Source of the DNA: Madurella fahalii
Lineage: Eukaryota; Ascomycota; Sordariomycetes; Sordariales
Direction: 5' to 3'
Assembly: GCA_029876055.1 (NCBI GenBank)
Contig: CM056879.1
Location: 496,001 to 560,000 of the forward strand
Length of the DNA stretch: 64,000 nucleotides
The position numbers were made by a program, and so were the translations under genes. The notes below the pieces were generated by a model that made no database searches, was not told the DNA's origin, and saw only the letters and a list, made by a program, of their open reading frames with translations. Shown one piece after another: positions 21,494-32,689 of this stretch (the first letter of the stretch is position 1; each line of letters opens with the position of its first letter).

Positions 21494-22562
21494 TTAGCCG
21501 GTTCTGGTCTCGAATGTAGGCGGTCTTAGAGACGCGTGTACAATACATTCCCGCGACGGGGTTCCTGTGGAAGGTGGAAATCGGGTTGAAAGAGGGAAAA
21601 TGGGGTAGAGTCTTTCATCCCCTCCCTCGATCCAACGCCACCTGTCGAATGTGGACACGCTCCATTCTCCGGTCAGAGGCCTCGCGCTAGCAACAAAGTG
21701 CTTCTTTCTTGCACTTTGGCTGTCTCGTATCTTGTTCATTGGTTCGTTGTAAAGAGAGCCCTGCAAACAGGAGACAGTTCTGCCCCAGCCCATCCCGTTT
21801 TGAACTTAGTGCACATGCAAGTTAGCACCGCCACAGTTGAACCCATGTAAGTGCAAACGCGTGCACCCCGGTACCCCGTTGCCGACAACAGAGTGGTTGC
21901 GAGATAGTTGAGGCCGGGCTTGAAATTATGGAATAATTAAGACCTACCGGCGGGAACGTCAGCTCCACAGGGCATACTACTATATATCATCTTGCCAATG
22001 GCAATCTGTGTGCCAGTTGCAAAGCAACTCTAAGAAAGAAAGGCCCGCGCCAGTACCGCACGTTACCTCGATACTATCATTTTCAAACTAAAACAGGGTT
22101 AAAGTTGTAGGTTGTCATAAACGCATCAGGGGTTCAAGACGGGATAACCGAGAAGAACAGTTAAGAAATCCTAGTGGCTTTTGCGATTTTCATGGATACT
22201 GTGTGACTGGATATGTGACTGTTGCACGTCTGCCATTTCCCTCATAATTTTCTAACTGACGGCTCTGTTAAGGATTGTGCCTATTAATGACGAGTCTAGT
22301 GCCTGGATACGCCTTGGAACCTTTTGCTCTCAGAGGGGTACGGGGCGCCATTTCTTGGGACCCCGTTCGCCAAAAACCCACATCTTCACTAGTAAGTACA
22401 GCAAATTAGAGCGATCAGGGCTCCTGAACTTCACCTGGAGTTGACGAGGAATCCGTACATGAGTACAAATCATATACAAATCACCAATCAGTTTCAATCA
22501 TCTTTCAATCTATACTTGCCCATATTTCTGGGCCACGGCATGTTGAGTCCAGCTAAGTTTAG
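21494..22562. other. Intergenic, no gene seen
   Basis: The sequence is mixed in composition without a supportable gene, RNA or repeat. It presumably contains the promoter of the minus-strand gene ending at 19505. Confidence 0.4.
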
Positions 22563-22853
22563 CTATCGTCTTGGTTTTTCCTGCGGTTCGCCACCACCCA
22601 ACCCCAAGCAAGTCACCGGATCCAAGTCAAAGCTCCACGGATCCGGGTATTTAGTCCCGTCCATATCACAATCTGTACACACCCTTGAATAGTCCGACAC
22701 GATGGTGTATCCGGGGTTCTGTCTATGCCCGAGGGAGCCCCACTCCCTGTTCGCGCTCCGATGGGACTGGCACCGCACGGGGAGCGTCAACCCCTGCCAG
22801 AACTCCGCGTGGCATGCCTGGCAGTAGAAGCGGACAGTTACCCAGAGACACAT
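22563..22853 (-). CDS. Small Cys-rich protein, 96 aa
   Basis: A single exon starts at ATG 22853 (MCLWVTVRFYCQACHAEFW) and ends at TAG 22563. Two Cys pairs, CQAC near the N terminus and CTDC around residue 62, suggest a zinc-binding fold. There is no signal peptide. Small proteins of this CxxC type are common in filamentous fungi, but I cannot assign a function. Plausible from its ATG, composition and the regular Cys spacing. Confidence 0.5.
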   Translation of the reverse strand: MCLWVTVRFYCQACHAEFWQGLTLPVRCQSHRSANREWGSLGHRQNPGYTIVSDYSRVCTDCDMDGTKYPDPWSFDLDPVTCLGLGGGEPQEKPRR

Positions 22854-23669
22854 GATCGCTGGGGATAGCTGTTGGCTGTCTGATTTGGGGGTGGGTAACT
22901 TGAGGTTATTGGTGCTGAATAGGTACGTGTGGCAAAGCGAGATAACTAAGATTGTGCGGTGGGCTAAGGAAAAAAAATGTGCGATAAATAAACAGGTTTA
23001 TAACATGGCAAGTGGTGGCGTGGATAAAGAGGCTGTGACCATTCGAGAGCGGTTGCCACAGGTGAGGTCGTTTCCCGCACAAAGGGCGCGTTTGATGATT
23101 ATACAAGTGTCTCCCACAGAACAATGTGCTGGGAAAGAGGCTGAAACATGAGAGTAGCTCCGTCGAAGGCCCTAACACTGGCTTTTCTGTTGTGTGTCGT
23201 GCCTCGGTGCCTATACTGGCTTGCGATGCATGCATGTTCCCGTTGGAGCGTAGAAACCCTTGTAACATATCAAGTGTAAACAGACACGGTTAACCGCAAG
23301 GCCGCCAGTTGATGCACGGGTCATAATTCGTCTAACAGCGGGGTATCTATCACTCTAACTCCATCGTGTCTCTCAGGACCCGGATCCTCGTCAGTCATCA
23401 TGTGCGACATGCCTCCAATCAACCGCGGGCTTAAAGCGTTGTGGTCGATGACTGCGCGGGCGGCACAGGAGTAGCCGGCCAGGCTTCCTTCAACTGACCT
23501 ATCCCGCCATATCCCTCTTTCGAAGCGCTCTATGGCTCCGTGGCCAGCCTCGCGCGACGGAGCATTACAGTGTCTCGCATACACTCCCGGTCATGTTGCG
23601 CTAGCGAAGCTTTGTACCAGCCTAGGCTTCCTGGAGCGGCCGTCCACGTATCCTCCACTTGTCGGACTC
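22854..23669. other. Intergenic, no gene seen
   Basis: The 3' flank of nudF and the upstream flank of the small Cys-rich gene. No supported feature. Confidence 0.4.
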
Positions 23670-25193
23670 TCAGTTGGCGAATATTCTCACGTTCAGGTCC
23701 ACGCTCCCTGTTGCAATGACACAGCGAATCTGCGCCTCCCCTCCTGTGCCAGAAGTAGCCTTCTTCGGCGTTCCATTTGGTTCTCCGTTTTGCCCATCAG
23801 CACCGTTGGCTACGGGCACATCCTTCACCACAGACGGAGCCCATCTGATACACTGCACAAAATGGCCGTGCGCGTCGCCTATTGTCTTGACGCATCTCCC
23901 TTCTTGTGTAAGATCCCAGCATCTCAGAGTGTAGTCGTCGGCAACCGAGAGGAGGTACTTGCCTCCCGGATGGAAGACGAGGCCGCGTACCCAATTGTCG
24001 TGTCCAACCAGGATTTTTATGCAGGTTCCGCGCGCGTCCCAGAGCCGGATAGTCTTGTCCCTTGATCCGGTGGCCATAAACTCAACTGCGCTAGTGGCGG
24101 GCGGCTTCTTGACGCCAGCTATGGCAGCCAGGTGAGGATATGATGCGGCTGGCGCAATCGCACAGCAGAGAACGACATGTTCATGGCCGATCAGGCTCGT
24201 CTTGGGCTCCGGGTTCGGGACTGACACATCCCACAGTCGGCCAGTATAGTCGTCGCTTGTCGACAGGATGTACCTGCCGTCGACGGATGGGCAGACGTCG
24301 CGCACCCACTCGGCGTGTCCTCGTAGCGTCTTGACGCAATATCCAGTGCTCACGTCCCATATCCTCAATGTTTTGTCTCGACTCGCGCTGACCAAAAGAT
24401 TGCCGGCGCCGCCAGCCACGCCGGAAGGAATGAATCGAACAGCACTAACACTATGATCGTGACCAGGAAGGGTGCGAATATTCTTGTAGTCGTCTGAAGG
24501 ATCCCATAGCTTGATTGTCAAATCTGAACTGCATGATGCGAGGAGCGTGTTGCCCCGCGGACCCCCAAAATCGACATCCAGGACGGCTTTTGTATGGCCT
24601 TTGATGGTCCGCTCAAGCTCCCCGAGTTCCCAGTCCCAGATCTTGATCGTTTGGTCTTCGGAACCAGAAGCCAGCGAAGAGAAGACCGGATGGAAAGCGA
24701 CGCATGTTATAGGGCTCCGGTGGGATTGGAGGGTATGCCGTGCGGGCGATTTGGGAAGCCAAGAGACTGGATCCTTGTTCTGCCGCGAGGTCGGCGTCGC
24801 ATTGTCGAGCTCGGACTGGAGAGAGTGGGCACGCGCCTCGAGATCCATGATCTGCGCGAGCGATACGGTTAGGTCACGGCACCAGTGCAGAGTGTCGGAA
24901 CCGAAGGGCCACTCGCCTTCTTCTGTAATCGGACAACGCTTGTCCATTTCTTCTCCAAGAGGCCCTCGTATTTTTTGGCTGTGGCGGCGTCAAAAACATC
25001 TTCCCCAAGGCCTAGCTCGGCCCGCAGAGCAGCAGCGGTGTTTGTGAGATTGTTGGACGTTAAGTAGGCGATGAGGGCTCTATGTCTGCGGCAGGCCGTC
25101 AGTCTCCATCAGGATCCCGAGCCCGGCTCCCAACACCCCGTGTCCAAATACCTACAACTCCTCAGCCTGCCTGGATGTCAATATCTGCGCCAT
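23670..25193 (-). CDS. nudF: LIS1/NudF dynein regulator, WD40 protein
   Basis: NudF/LIS1 binds cytoplasmic dynein and works with NudE and dynactin in nuclear migration and spindle positioning. I model three exons: 25193-25156 (MAQILTSRQAEEL), 25085-24917 (LisH dimerisation motif, ALIAYLTSNNL, then KKYEGLLEKKWTSVVRLQ) and 24851-23670. The total is 462 residues, normal for the family. A short coiled coil (IMDLEARAHSLQSELDN) follows the LisH. Seven WD40 repeats fill the rest (for example GSEDQTIKIWD, SASRDKTLRIWD, GSRDKTIRLWD), ending VRIFAN. Intron 1 is GTAGGT...CCGCAG (70 nt). Intron 2 (24852-24916, 65 nt) has a GC donor, AAG|GCGAGT. The gene diverges from stu2 across 25194-26675. Confidence 0.95.
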
Positions 25194-26675
25194 CGTAGAG
25201 GGCAGGACGGGGGATTGGGAACCCCTGGTTCTTTGGGCGTTGAGTGGAGACGGGGGAAACCGCGGGGAGATCAAGCGGCAGTCACTGGCGCGGGCAGTTG
25301 TTTGTCGCTCCGTGGGCTGGGTAGAGCTATGGGGATTCGTTGCTCAAATCAGGAATCCAAGGGTCCATGGCCAAGCAGGGAGATTTCGAACGGCAGGTGT
25401 GCGAGGCACAGCGCCGCAACCGAGAACGCAGATGCTCAGGTTTGTGCGAAGGTTTTCGTGCCTCAATCGCGAGATCCACGGGTGGAGGGGTCTTGAAAAG
25501 TGGATCTCGTGGGCTCTGAGATACGGACGGTGGAGCGGAAATCGGGAGGACTTTGATGAAGTTGTGAAATCACAGCAAAACAGATGATGGGACGGTGGCA
25601 GATATCGGGGTCGAATCCTGCAACAGCATAGGATGATCTCTAATTTTGGCGGGGCAGAAGACACTTGAAACTCGAGCCAACTCCCAGGAATATTGTGTGG
25701 GGATTGGGGGTGTTGTCGCTGCACCCGTTTGCCGTGTTGAGCTGGCAGGTAGAGGGGCCTGGTGGCAGCTGTCGTGTCGGGGCTGCCGGCCGGGAGAGCA
25801 GGGGTTCGGTGACATCACATGTGGGCCGGCAAAGTGTACAGGGCAGTGTCGTATTGTTTGGGTTTCTCCAGCAATGCACGGACCAGCCAATCCCGGGCTT
25901 GGTGCGTGTCAACAGTCCGGAGGCCGAATCAGGTCCCAGGCCCGGTCTTCCATGGGTCCCACAGCGACCGCAAGCAGTTTGCGATACCGCACAAACAATC
26001 GCAGGGGATAATGTTGACGCGGGAAATATCCAGCAACCGCACACCGGCGCATTCCTCGAAAAGTGTTTTGGCAGCCTCGAAAACTGGAACTGAATAATTT
26101 CCCCCACCTCGCGGACAGCGACCGACGCCGGGAACTATTTGTCCCATTTTAGCCAAGCAGTGAACGACAGCCGGGGCCCTTGACACACCCACCTTCTGCC
26201 GCCAAAAGAGAAATCTCGAGCGGCAACCACAACAAAACATCGACGGCAACCGCTCGTGCGCATTTCCTTACCCGCCCGTTCTCAGTGGGTTCGAAAGGCA
26301 GGCACACCCACAACCACGACCTTTTCACTGGAAAACGCCTAGAAACCGCGCCGCATCTCACCCCGACGAGCTGTAGACGCCTCGACGTCCTTGCTTGACG
26401 TTGGTCCTGTACGTCCCCTTCTTTCTATCAGGGACCTCAGACGCGGAAGATCATGTCTCCCCACTACCGCTTCTCTTGAGGATTCCTTCGCCGATATGAA
26501 TGGCGGTAGGAAACGCTGTTGGCCGCGAGGACTAATCTGTCGGACCGCAATTCTAGGCCGCGAGAAACGATCGGCAAAAACCAGGAACGCCAACCCACCA
26601 CAACAACAGTCTCGACCCGAACCTGTTCCTGTTCCCCTAGAACCCAACCCTTCGTTCCCAACATTTGAGCCTAGC
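25194..26675. promoter_or_regulatory. Shared upstream region of nudF and stu2
   Basis: This 1.5-kb region lies between two divergently transcribed cytoskeletal genes and must hold both promoters and 5' leaders. I see no TATA box I would defend and no other gene. The many short frames here lack splice sites and domains. Confidence 0.5.
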
Positions 26676-29561
26676 ATGGCCGAGGAAGAAGACTTTAGCT
26701 CGTTGCCCTTGACGGATCGCTGGGTGCACAAGGTCCGCCGTTCCAGTTTACCCTCCCTAATCGCATCGACGAAGCTTACGCATACGTTTTGGGCGCGCAG
26801 GTGTGGAAAGTTCGAAAACAGGCATACGAAGATGCAGTGAAGCAGTTCGAGAAGACAGCCGACGAATACGATCCAGCCTTCCGGCCGTTCACACAAGACC
26901 CGAGCTTGTGGAAGGCGGCGGCCGCCGATTCCAATGTAGCCGCACAGCAAGAAGGCCTTGCCGCGCTCTGCGCGTTTTTAAAGTTTGGCTCGCGTGACGG
27001 CGCCATACGTGCCCGACCACATGCGGTCACGCCGATTGTTGAGAAATGCCTCTCCTCCACCAGAGCAGCAACAAAAGCCTCGGCCGTCGAAGCACTGCTT
27101 CTCTTTATCGAGCTGGACGTTCCCGGCCCAGTAATCGAGGACATATTACCTGCGCTTTCCAACAAGCAACCCAAAGTCGTTGCAGCGTCCCTGGCGGCTC
27201 TGACTCAAATATACCATAACTATGGCTGCAAGACCGCGGATCCCAAGCCTGTCCTCAAGGTATTGCCAAAGGCTTTCGGCCATGCCGACAAGAACGTCAG
27301 AGCAGAGGCGACGAATCTGGCGGTCGAATTCTACAGGTGGCTCCGAGAGGCCATGAAGCCAATGTTTTGGAACGACCTCAAACCGACCCAGCAGAGTGAT
27401 CTCGAGTCACAGTTTGAAAAGGTCAAGGCAGAAGGCGCCCCAAAGCAAGGGCGCCTTCTGAGGTCGCAGCAAGCCGCACAGGAGCGTGCGCCAGCCGGTG
27501 GCGCCGGAGACGATGGCTATGAGGAAGACGGGGGAGACGCGGAGGAACCAGGAGAGGTCGATGCCTTCGATCTGGCGGAGCCGCAAGACGTCCTCAGCAA
27601 AGTGCCCAAGGACTTCCACGACAACTTGGGCTCGTCCAAATGGAAAGAAAGGAAGGAAGCGCTTGAGGCCTTGTACGCCGTCGTCAATGTTCCCCGGATC
27701 AAGGATGCAGACTTTAGCGAGATCAACCGCGGCCTGGCCAAGTGCATGAAAGACGCTAACGTAGCGGTCGTTACCCAGGCAGCCCAATGCATTGAACTGC
27801 TCGCCAAGGGTCTGCGGAGAGGATATGCCAAGTACCGCTCGACGGTGATGCAGCCGATCATGGAGAGGTTGAAGGAGAAGAAGCAGACGGTTTCCGATGC
27901 TCTGGGCGCAGCCTTGGACGCCGTGTTTCTGTCAACGGACCTCACCGAGTGCCTCGAAGATATCACGACATTTCTTGCCCACAAGAACCCTCAAGTCAAG
28001 GAAGGCACAATGAAGTTCCTCGTCAGGTGCCTGCGGACGACAAGAGATGTTCCCAGCAAACAGGAAATCGCTGGGATGGTTGAGTCCGCAAAGAAACTTC
28101 TTTCAGAATCAAGCGAGAGTCTCCGTTCTGGCGGCGCCGAAATCCTGGGAACCATTATGAAGATCATCGGCGAGCGAGCCATGAATCCGCACCTCGAGGG
28201 TCTGGACGACATACGGAAGACCAAGATCAAGGAATTCTTCGAGACAGCCGAAGTCAAGGCTAAGGACAAGCCCAAACCGCCGCCAGCACCGGCCGCCCGC
28301 GGGCCGCCTGGGAAGAAGGTGATGGGTGGGGGCGCTAAGAAGGCGCCTGGTGGTGTCAAGAAGCCTGCAGCTGCCGCTGCTCCTCCGGCAGAACCCGCGC
28401 CGCGTGCTGCTCCAGGGAGCAAGCTCGGCATGCCCAAGCCAGGTGGCCTCGGCGGGCTGAAGGCTCCGCAGAAGCGCACGCTGGCCGCACCTGGCGCCGC
28501 TTCACCGCGCCGTCCAGTGGCAGAACCCGCTCCGCCCGTGGAAGAAGAGGAACCGCCACCCTCGCCACCCGCTCCGAAGCCCGCGCCACGCCTGGGCCTA
28601 GGTCGTGGTGGTCTTGCGGCTCGCTCGCTCGCCAAACCCGCCGCGCCGTCCCTGCCTGCTGGCCCACCCTCTCCACCTCCTGCATCCGGCCTCTCGCATC
28701 TCGAGCGTGCAGAGCTTGAGGAGCTCCGTGCCGCCAACGACCGCTTATTGAAGCAGCTTGAAGATTCGCGGCATGAACGCTCCAAGCTTATCTCGGAGAT
28801 CCAGGAGCTCAAGAACCAGAATGCCGGCCTGATTGAAGATCACACCAGAGACGTCCTCTCCATCAAGGCCAAGGAGACGCAGCTGGTCCGGGCGCGCAGC
28901 GATGCCGAGGCAGCGGAGCAGACCAACGATCGGCTGCGGCGCGAACTCGACCGGCTGAAGCGCGCGCTGAGCAAAGCTGAGGCGCTTGGCGGCGGCATGG
29001 GTCCTGGCAGCCCGGGGTCACCAAACCTCGGCTTCAGGACGATGAGTCCGACGCACGACGATGCCGGCATCTATCGCGACGGCGGGTTCGCTCCTCCCCC
29101 GAATAGGAATCGCATGAGCTTCGCCAGCACGTTTAGCGAGGAGAAGGAGAACGGCGACAACGTGCCGCACCCACTAAGCAAGGTTAGCCCTGACCTTAGG
29201 CACCCCACCAGCACAGCGAGTAGCGGTCGCGGCAGCCCGGCAAGGGGTTTCAGGAGGGATGTCGCCATGGACGACAACCAAACGCGCAGTGCCGACGGTG
29301 GGATGGGCGGCACAGGTTACTCTAGCTACAATGACAGGGCTGGCAGTAGGGCTGGCAGTCGCTCCGGCGGGAGGATGGGAGAAGCACCTTCGAATGCGGC
29401 ATCTGCTACCTCTGGCATGGAGAGTTGGAAGAGGGCCGCCGAGGTTACGAGCCAACTAAAGGCCCGGATCGAGCAGATGAAGGTATGTTTTGTTGATGTC
29501 ATTCCTTGAGGTGGTAGTCGCTAACCGAGACTAGGCCAAGCAAGCCGGCAGGTCACAATAG
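26676..29561 (+). CDS. stu2: XMAP215/Dis1/Stu2 family microtubule polymerase
   Basis: This family binds tubulin through TOG domains and speeds microtubule plus-end growth; fungal members act at spindle poles and kinetochores. Exons are 26676-26732 (MAEEEDFSSLPLTDRWVHK), 26801-29482 and 29535-29561 (AKQAGRSQ, stop). The total is about 921 residues. Intron 1 (68 nt) has a weak GTCCGC donor; intron 2 (52 nt) is GTATGT...GCTAAC...TAG. TOG1 covers roughly residues 20-240 and TOG2 roughly 290-510, both with HEAT-type helices. A basic Pro/Ala/Gly-rich linker follows. A coiled coil at about 649-746 (LERAELEELRAANDRLLKQ) probably mediates dimerisation. Two TOG domains plus coiled coil is the usual yeast/fungal layout. 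Confidence 0.93.
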
Positions 29562-30061
29562 GAAGGTCGCGCCGCTTTGGATAAGTCTGGCGCCGCTACG
29601 TCCGCTCCATCTTCCTAGGTCGCTAGCCTAGGGACGTGGAATGCCAACTAGTTCGGTGTGCATGGTTTTGTTCTGCATTTCCAGGCGTTGGTTGGGACAG
29701 GAACCATACCCCTTTCATTCTTTCCGGCGCCGACATTCTTGTTATGCTTCTGTTCTTGAACCTCTTTCAGAGCAGGGTTATCGCTTGGGCATCAACCGTT
29801 TCTTTGCCCGGGCGGTCTGGCATGGCGATTAACTTAGGGGGGGGGGGGGGTTGTGTAGGAACTACGAGTTGGGGGCCCGGCATGGAAAATTTTAGGTCAC
29901 ACTGGTCTGGCTCTTTTGTAGCTCAGAAGGTTGAGCACAGGTTGGGGAGCATACTATTAGACCAGATAATGCTAGCGTTATATACGACGTTTTCCTTCTA
30001 CGCGCGATGGCTGGGAAGTCAGCTAAATCCCGGCTGCTGGATCAACCATCAGCCCTCCCAG
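29562..30061. other. Intergenic between convergent genes; poly-G run
   Basis: The 3' flanks of stu2 and the methyltransferase gene meet here. A run of 14 G lies at 29837-29850. No gene is supported. Confidence 0.5.
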
Positions 30062-31000
30062 TCACTTGATCATTGGCTTCGTCCCGCTAACAGAAACATA
30101 AGCCCAGTGCTCTTGTCCCACGTAGCCCTCGGCCCTCGTGGCACTGTTGGGGAAGAACCTCTGCAGATGGAATAACAAGACGATATATCGCCACCAGGCT
30201 GAGATAGAGAGTAGCCTTGCCATGGGCTCTATGTTGGACGAATAGTTGCGCACCACAATGTTCTCGAAGCCCGTCTTGGACATGACCTTGGTAAAATACG
30301 TCTTGACTCGCACAAACGCCGGCGTATTCGAGTCCCCTTCCTGCGGTGCCACGTTCGTCTTCATCCTGGCAATCTCGGCGGGGAAGCCGACCACTTTGGC
30401 ATCCATGAAGTCGTTGTGGTATTCGTGCAGCACGATGCGCCCGCCCGGCTTGAGAATGCGCAGGAACTCGCGCAGGACGCGCGCGGGGTCGGACGCGTGC
30501 ACCAGCGCCTCGGACGTGTAGATGCCGTCGTGGGACGCGTCGGGGATTGTCCCAAGCTGGTCGAAGCCGAGGTGCATGGCCGTGACCCGGCCGCCGAGGC
30601 CCGCGGCGTCGACGTTCCGCCGGGCGTTGGCGACGTGCCGGTCCACGACGTCAAAGGCCGTCACGTGGAGGCTGCCGCGCCGCGCGAGGTGCATGGCGAC
30701 GTAGCCGTCGCCGCATCCGGCGTCGAGCACGCGGGACCCCGGCGGGAGCCCCAGCGCTTCGAGGAGCTTGCCTTGCATCCGCTCCTGGCCCTCGCTCAGC
30801 GGGAACGGCCACCACGTGCCGGCTTCGTAGTACGCCATGTGCCGGTTGCCGCCGCATAGCCAGTCCCAGAGGATCCGGGATTCGAGAGAGCCGTACTGGT
30901 CGCCTACTCGTTTTGACTCGGCAGAGAGAGTGTCATCTGCCGCGTTGACCGGTTGGCTTGGCTTGGACGCTTCAGCTTCAGTATTTGTAGACGCGCTCAT
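30062..31000 (-). CDS. Class I SAM-dependent methyltransferase, ERG6/UbiE-like
   Basis: A single exon of 312 residues starts at ATG 31000 (MSASTNTEAEASKPSQP). Motif I, VLDAGCGDGYVA, starts at residue 91. An acidic motif-II region (VTAFDVVDRHVANARRN), a post-motif (HDGIYTSEALVHASDP) and LREFLRILKPGGRIVLHEY complete the Rossmann-type core. The C-terminal part resembles sterol/small-molecule methyltransferases more than protein or RNA methyltransferases. There is no membrane anchor apart from a moderately hydrophobic segment near WWRYIVLLFHL. The substrate is unknown and no biosynthetic neighbours surround it. All core motifs are intact. Confidence 0.88.
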   Translation of the reverse strand: MSASTNTEAEASKPSQPVNAADDTLSAESKRVGDQYGSLESRILWDWLCGGNRHMAYYEAGTWWPFPLSEGQERMQGKLLEALGLPPGSRVLDAGCGDGYVAMHLARRGSLHVTAFDVVDRHVANARRNVDAAGLGGRVTAMHLGFDQLGTIPDASHDGIYTSEALVHASDPARVLREFLRILKPGGRIVLHEYHNDFMDAKVVGFPAEIARMKTNVAPQEGDSNTPAFVRVKTYFTKVMSKTGFENIVVRNYSSNIEPMARLLSISAWWRYIVLLFHLQRFFPNSATRAEGYVGQEHWAYVSVSGTKPMIK

Positions 31001-32689
31001 TTTGTTCTGTCAACTGAAACTGTGCCCTGAAATGAAGACGGTCGGGATGAAAACGTTGACCCTCTAGAAAAGGGAGTCTGGAAGGTGATGAAAAGGGGAA
31101 TTTACCCATATTTTGGGCCTTTGTTAGGAGCCACAACTCCCTTTAAAACGGTGGTAACCAGGACAATAGTAGCAGCTCTCGGCTTGTTAATATTGTGCTT
31201 GACATGCGACTGCCAACATGAAAGCTTGGACGTAGTTATGTAAATGGCGGATACTGACGTGCCAATCGTTTGCTGTTATTGTAACTTATCTTTGTTACCA
31301 TAGGTCACATAAGAAACGTGTCTGCTGGACCGGGAAGAATGCCGATGACCGGCTAGGTAAGACAGCATGCATGCCGCTCTCGCCAACAGGCAACTTGCCG
31401 AGAAAACTCGAACTGCCAATTCAAACATCCACAATGGACTCACCTACTCTCCGGTGCTCAGACCTCTTAGGCATGAGGTACCGCTTATACACTATCTTAC
31501 CGCTACCTTACTTTTGTAGCCCTTCGACGAGCCAATGAGATCGCATAGGCAAACTCCACGAAAACCGGTCCGTGGCCGTTGTGAACAAATCGGCCCTCAC
31601 GTCACAGTAAATAGAAGATATCAAGTAATTAGGATAGATAATATCGATGCGGCTATATAGCTTTCCTTACAGCCTTTTTAATAGTAGTGATAAAATAGTA
31701 TAAAACCCAAATTTATAGGGCGCAAAACAAGGTCAAAGCAATATGCGCAGATAGAGCCCCTTTTCTCATTTGTTCCTGCATTTCCATCTGGTACGTATTT
31801 CTTTCCTGCTCGTATTCCCTACACCCCGGACGTTGAGTGCAACCCTTGCCATAACTAGGACAGAACCCCGAGCGAATGAGTTTATTCCAAAAGATTCAGG
31901 TTAAAAATGAGATATTACATGCATCAAGTCACGATTTGGGAAAAGTATCAAGTGATAAACCTCTTTGCTTTAGAATATCTTCAAGGGTTCAAGGCTAGAG
32001 AATTTTGCTTCCTGGAGGTAACGGACTCAAGACCTAGTAGCGAGACTACGTCTTGTCGGAATGGCTTTTTATTAACAAAAGTACTAAGGCACTTGTACGT
32101 TTGTTTATGGGAATCGAGGGTCCAGGGGGGTATGAGGACCAGGATGATCAGGTACGAACAACGCAGATGCTCCGAAGGAGCAATCCCAAGATTAGAGGTA
32201 TAAGGTAGTCTCTGGCACACGGCTTCATTATTTCAGCTGGGTCACTGGCTTGGGGACGGGGGGAATGGGCACTACATTTCACAACCAGTCCAAGGGCTGC
32301 TGGCATGGAATCCAACTTTCCCTTTTTGGAGGGTTGGCGCAGGTAGTATGTGCATTAGGGAATAATGCCTAGTTGTATCGATTGGCTGTGGCGGCCTCTG
32401 AATCCTCCAGGCGGCACTGCGCTGCACGTGGGCATTACAGAGGTCCTTGGCACGGTGTGTCTGGCTGGAAGGAAGTGAGGCTTTTTCGCTGCAAGGCAGA
32501 GCCTTGGGCGATCGGTGGTTTCTTTTCGACATGATCAAAGGCGGAAATTGAGTCTCTGAGGCTTCCCGCTTTCTTTCTTTTTTGGCCGTTTCTCTTCCTT
32601 CCCTCTTCATCATGCTGCTACACCCCAAAAACGGCGCACCTGTCCAGTCCAAGCTTAATGGGCTTATATTCGCTTAGCCATCTTTCAAA
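31001..32689. other. Intergenic; AT-rich patch, no gene seen
   Basis: An AT-rich stretch at about 31600-31720 resembles old decayed repeat sequence. The rest carries no supported gene. The 3' part should contain the promoter of the HET gene that starts at 32690. Confidence 0.4.

Noticed and set aside
25344..26250. Several overlapping frames of 90-155 codons between nudF and stu2
   Set aside because: They overlap one another on both strands in a promoter region and have no recognisable content.
27991..28812. Long minus-strand frame inside stu2
   Set aside because: An antisense shadow of a GC-rich Ala/Pro coding region; the plus-strand protein is clearly the real one.
29919..29945. tRNA D-arm-like sequence GTAGCTCAGAAGGTTGAGCAC
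   Set aside because: It resembles an A box, but there is no T arm or B box at the right distance and no acceptor-stem pairing.
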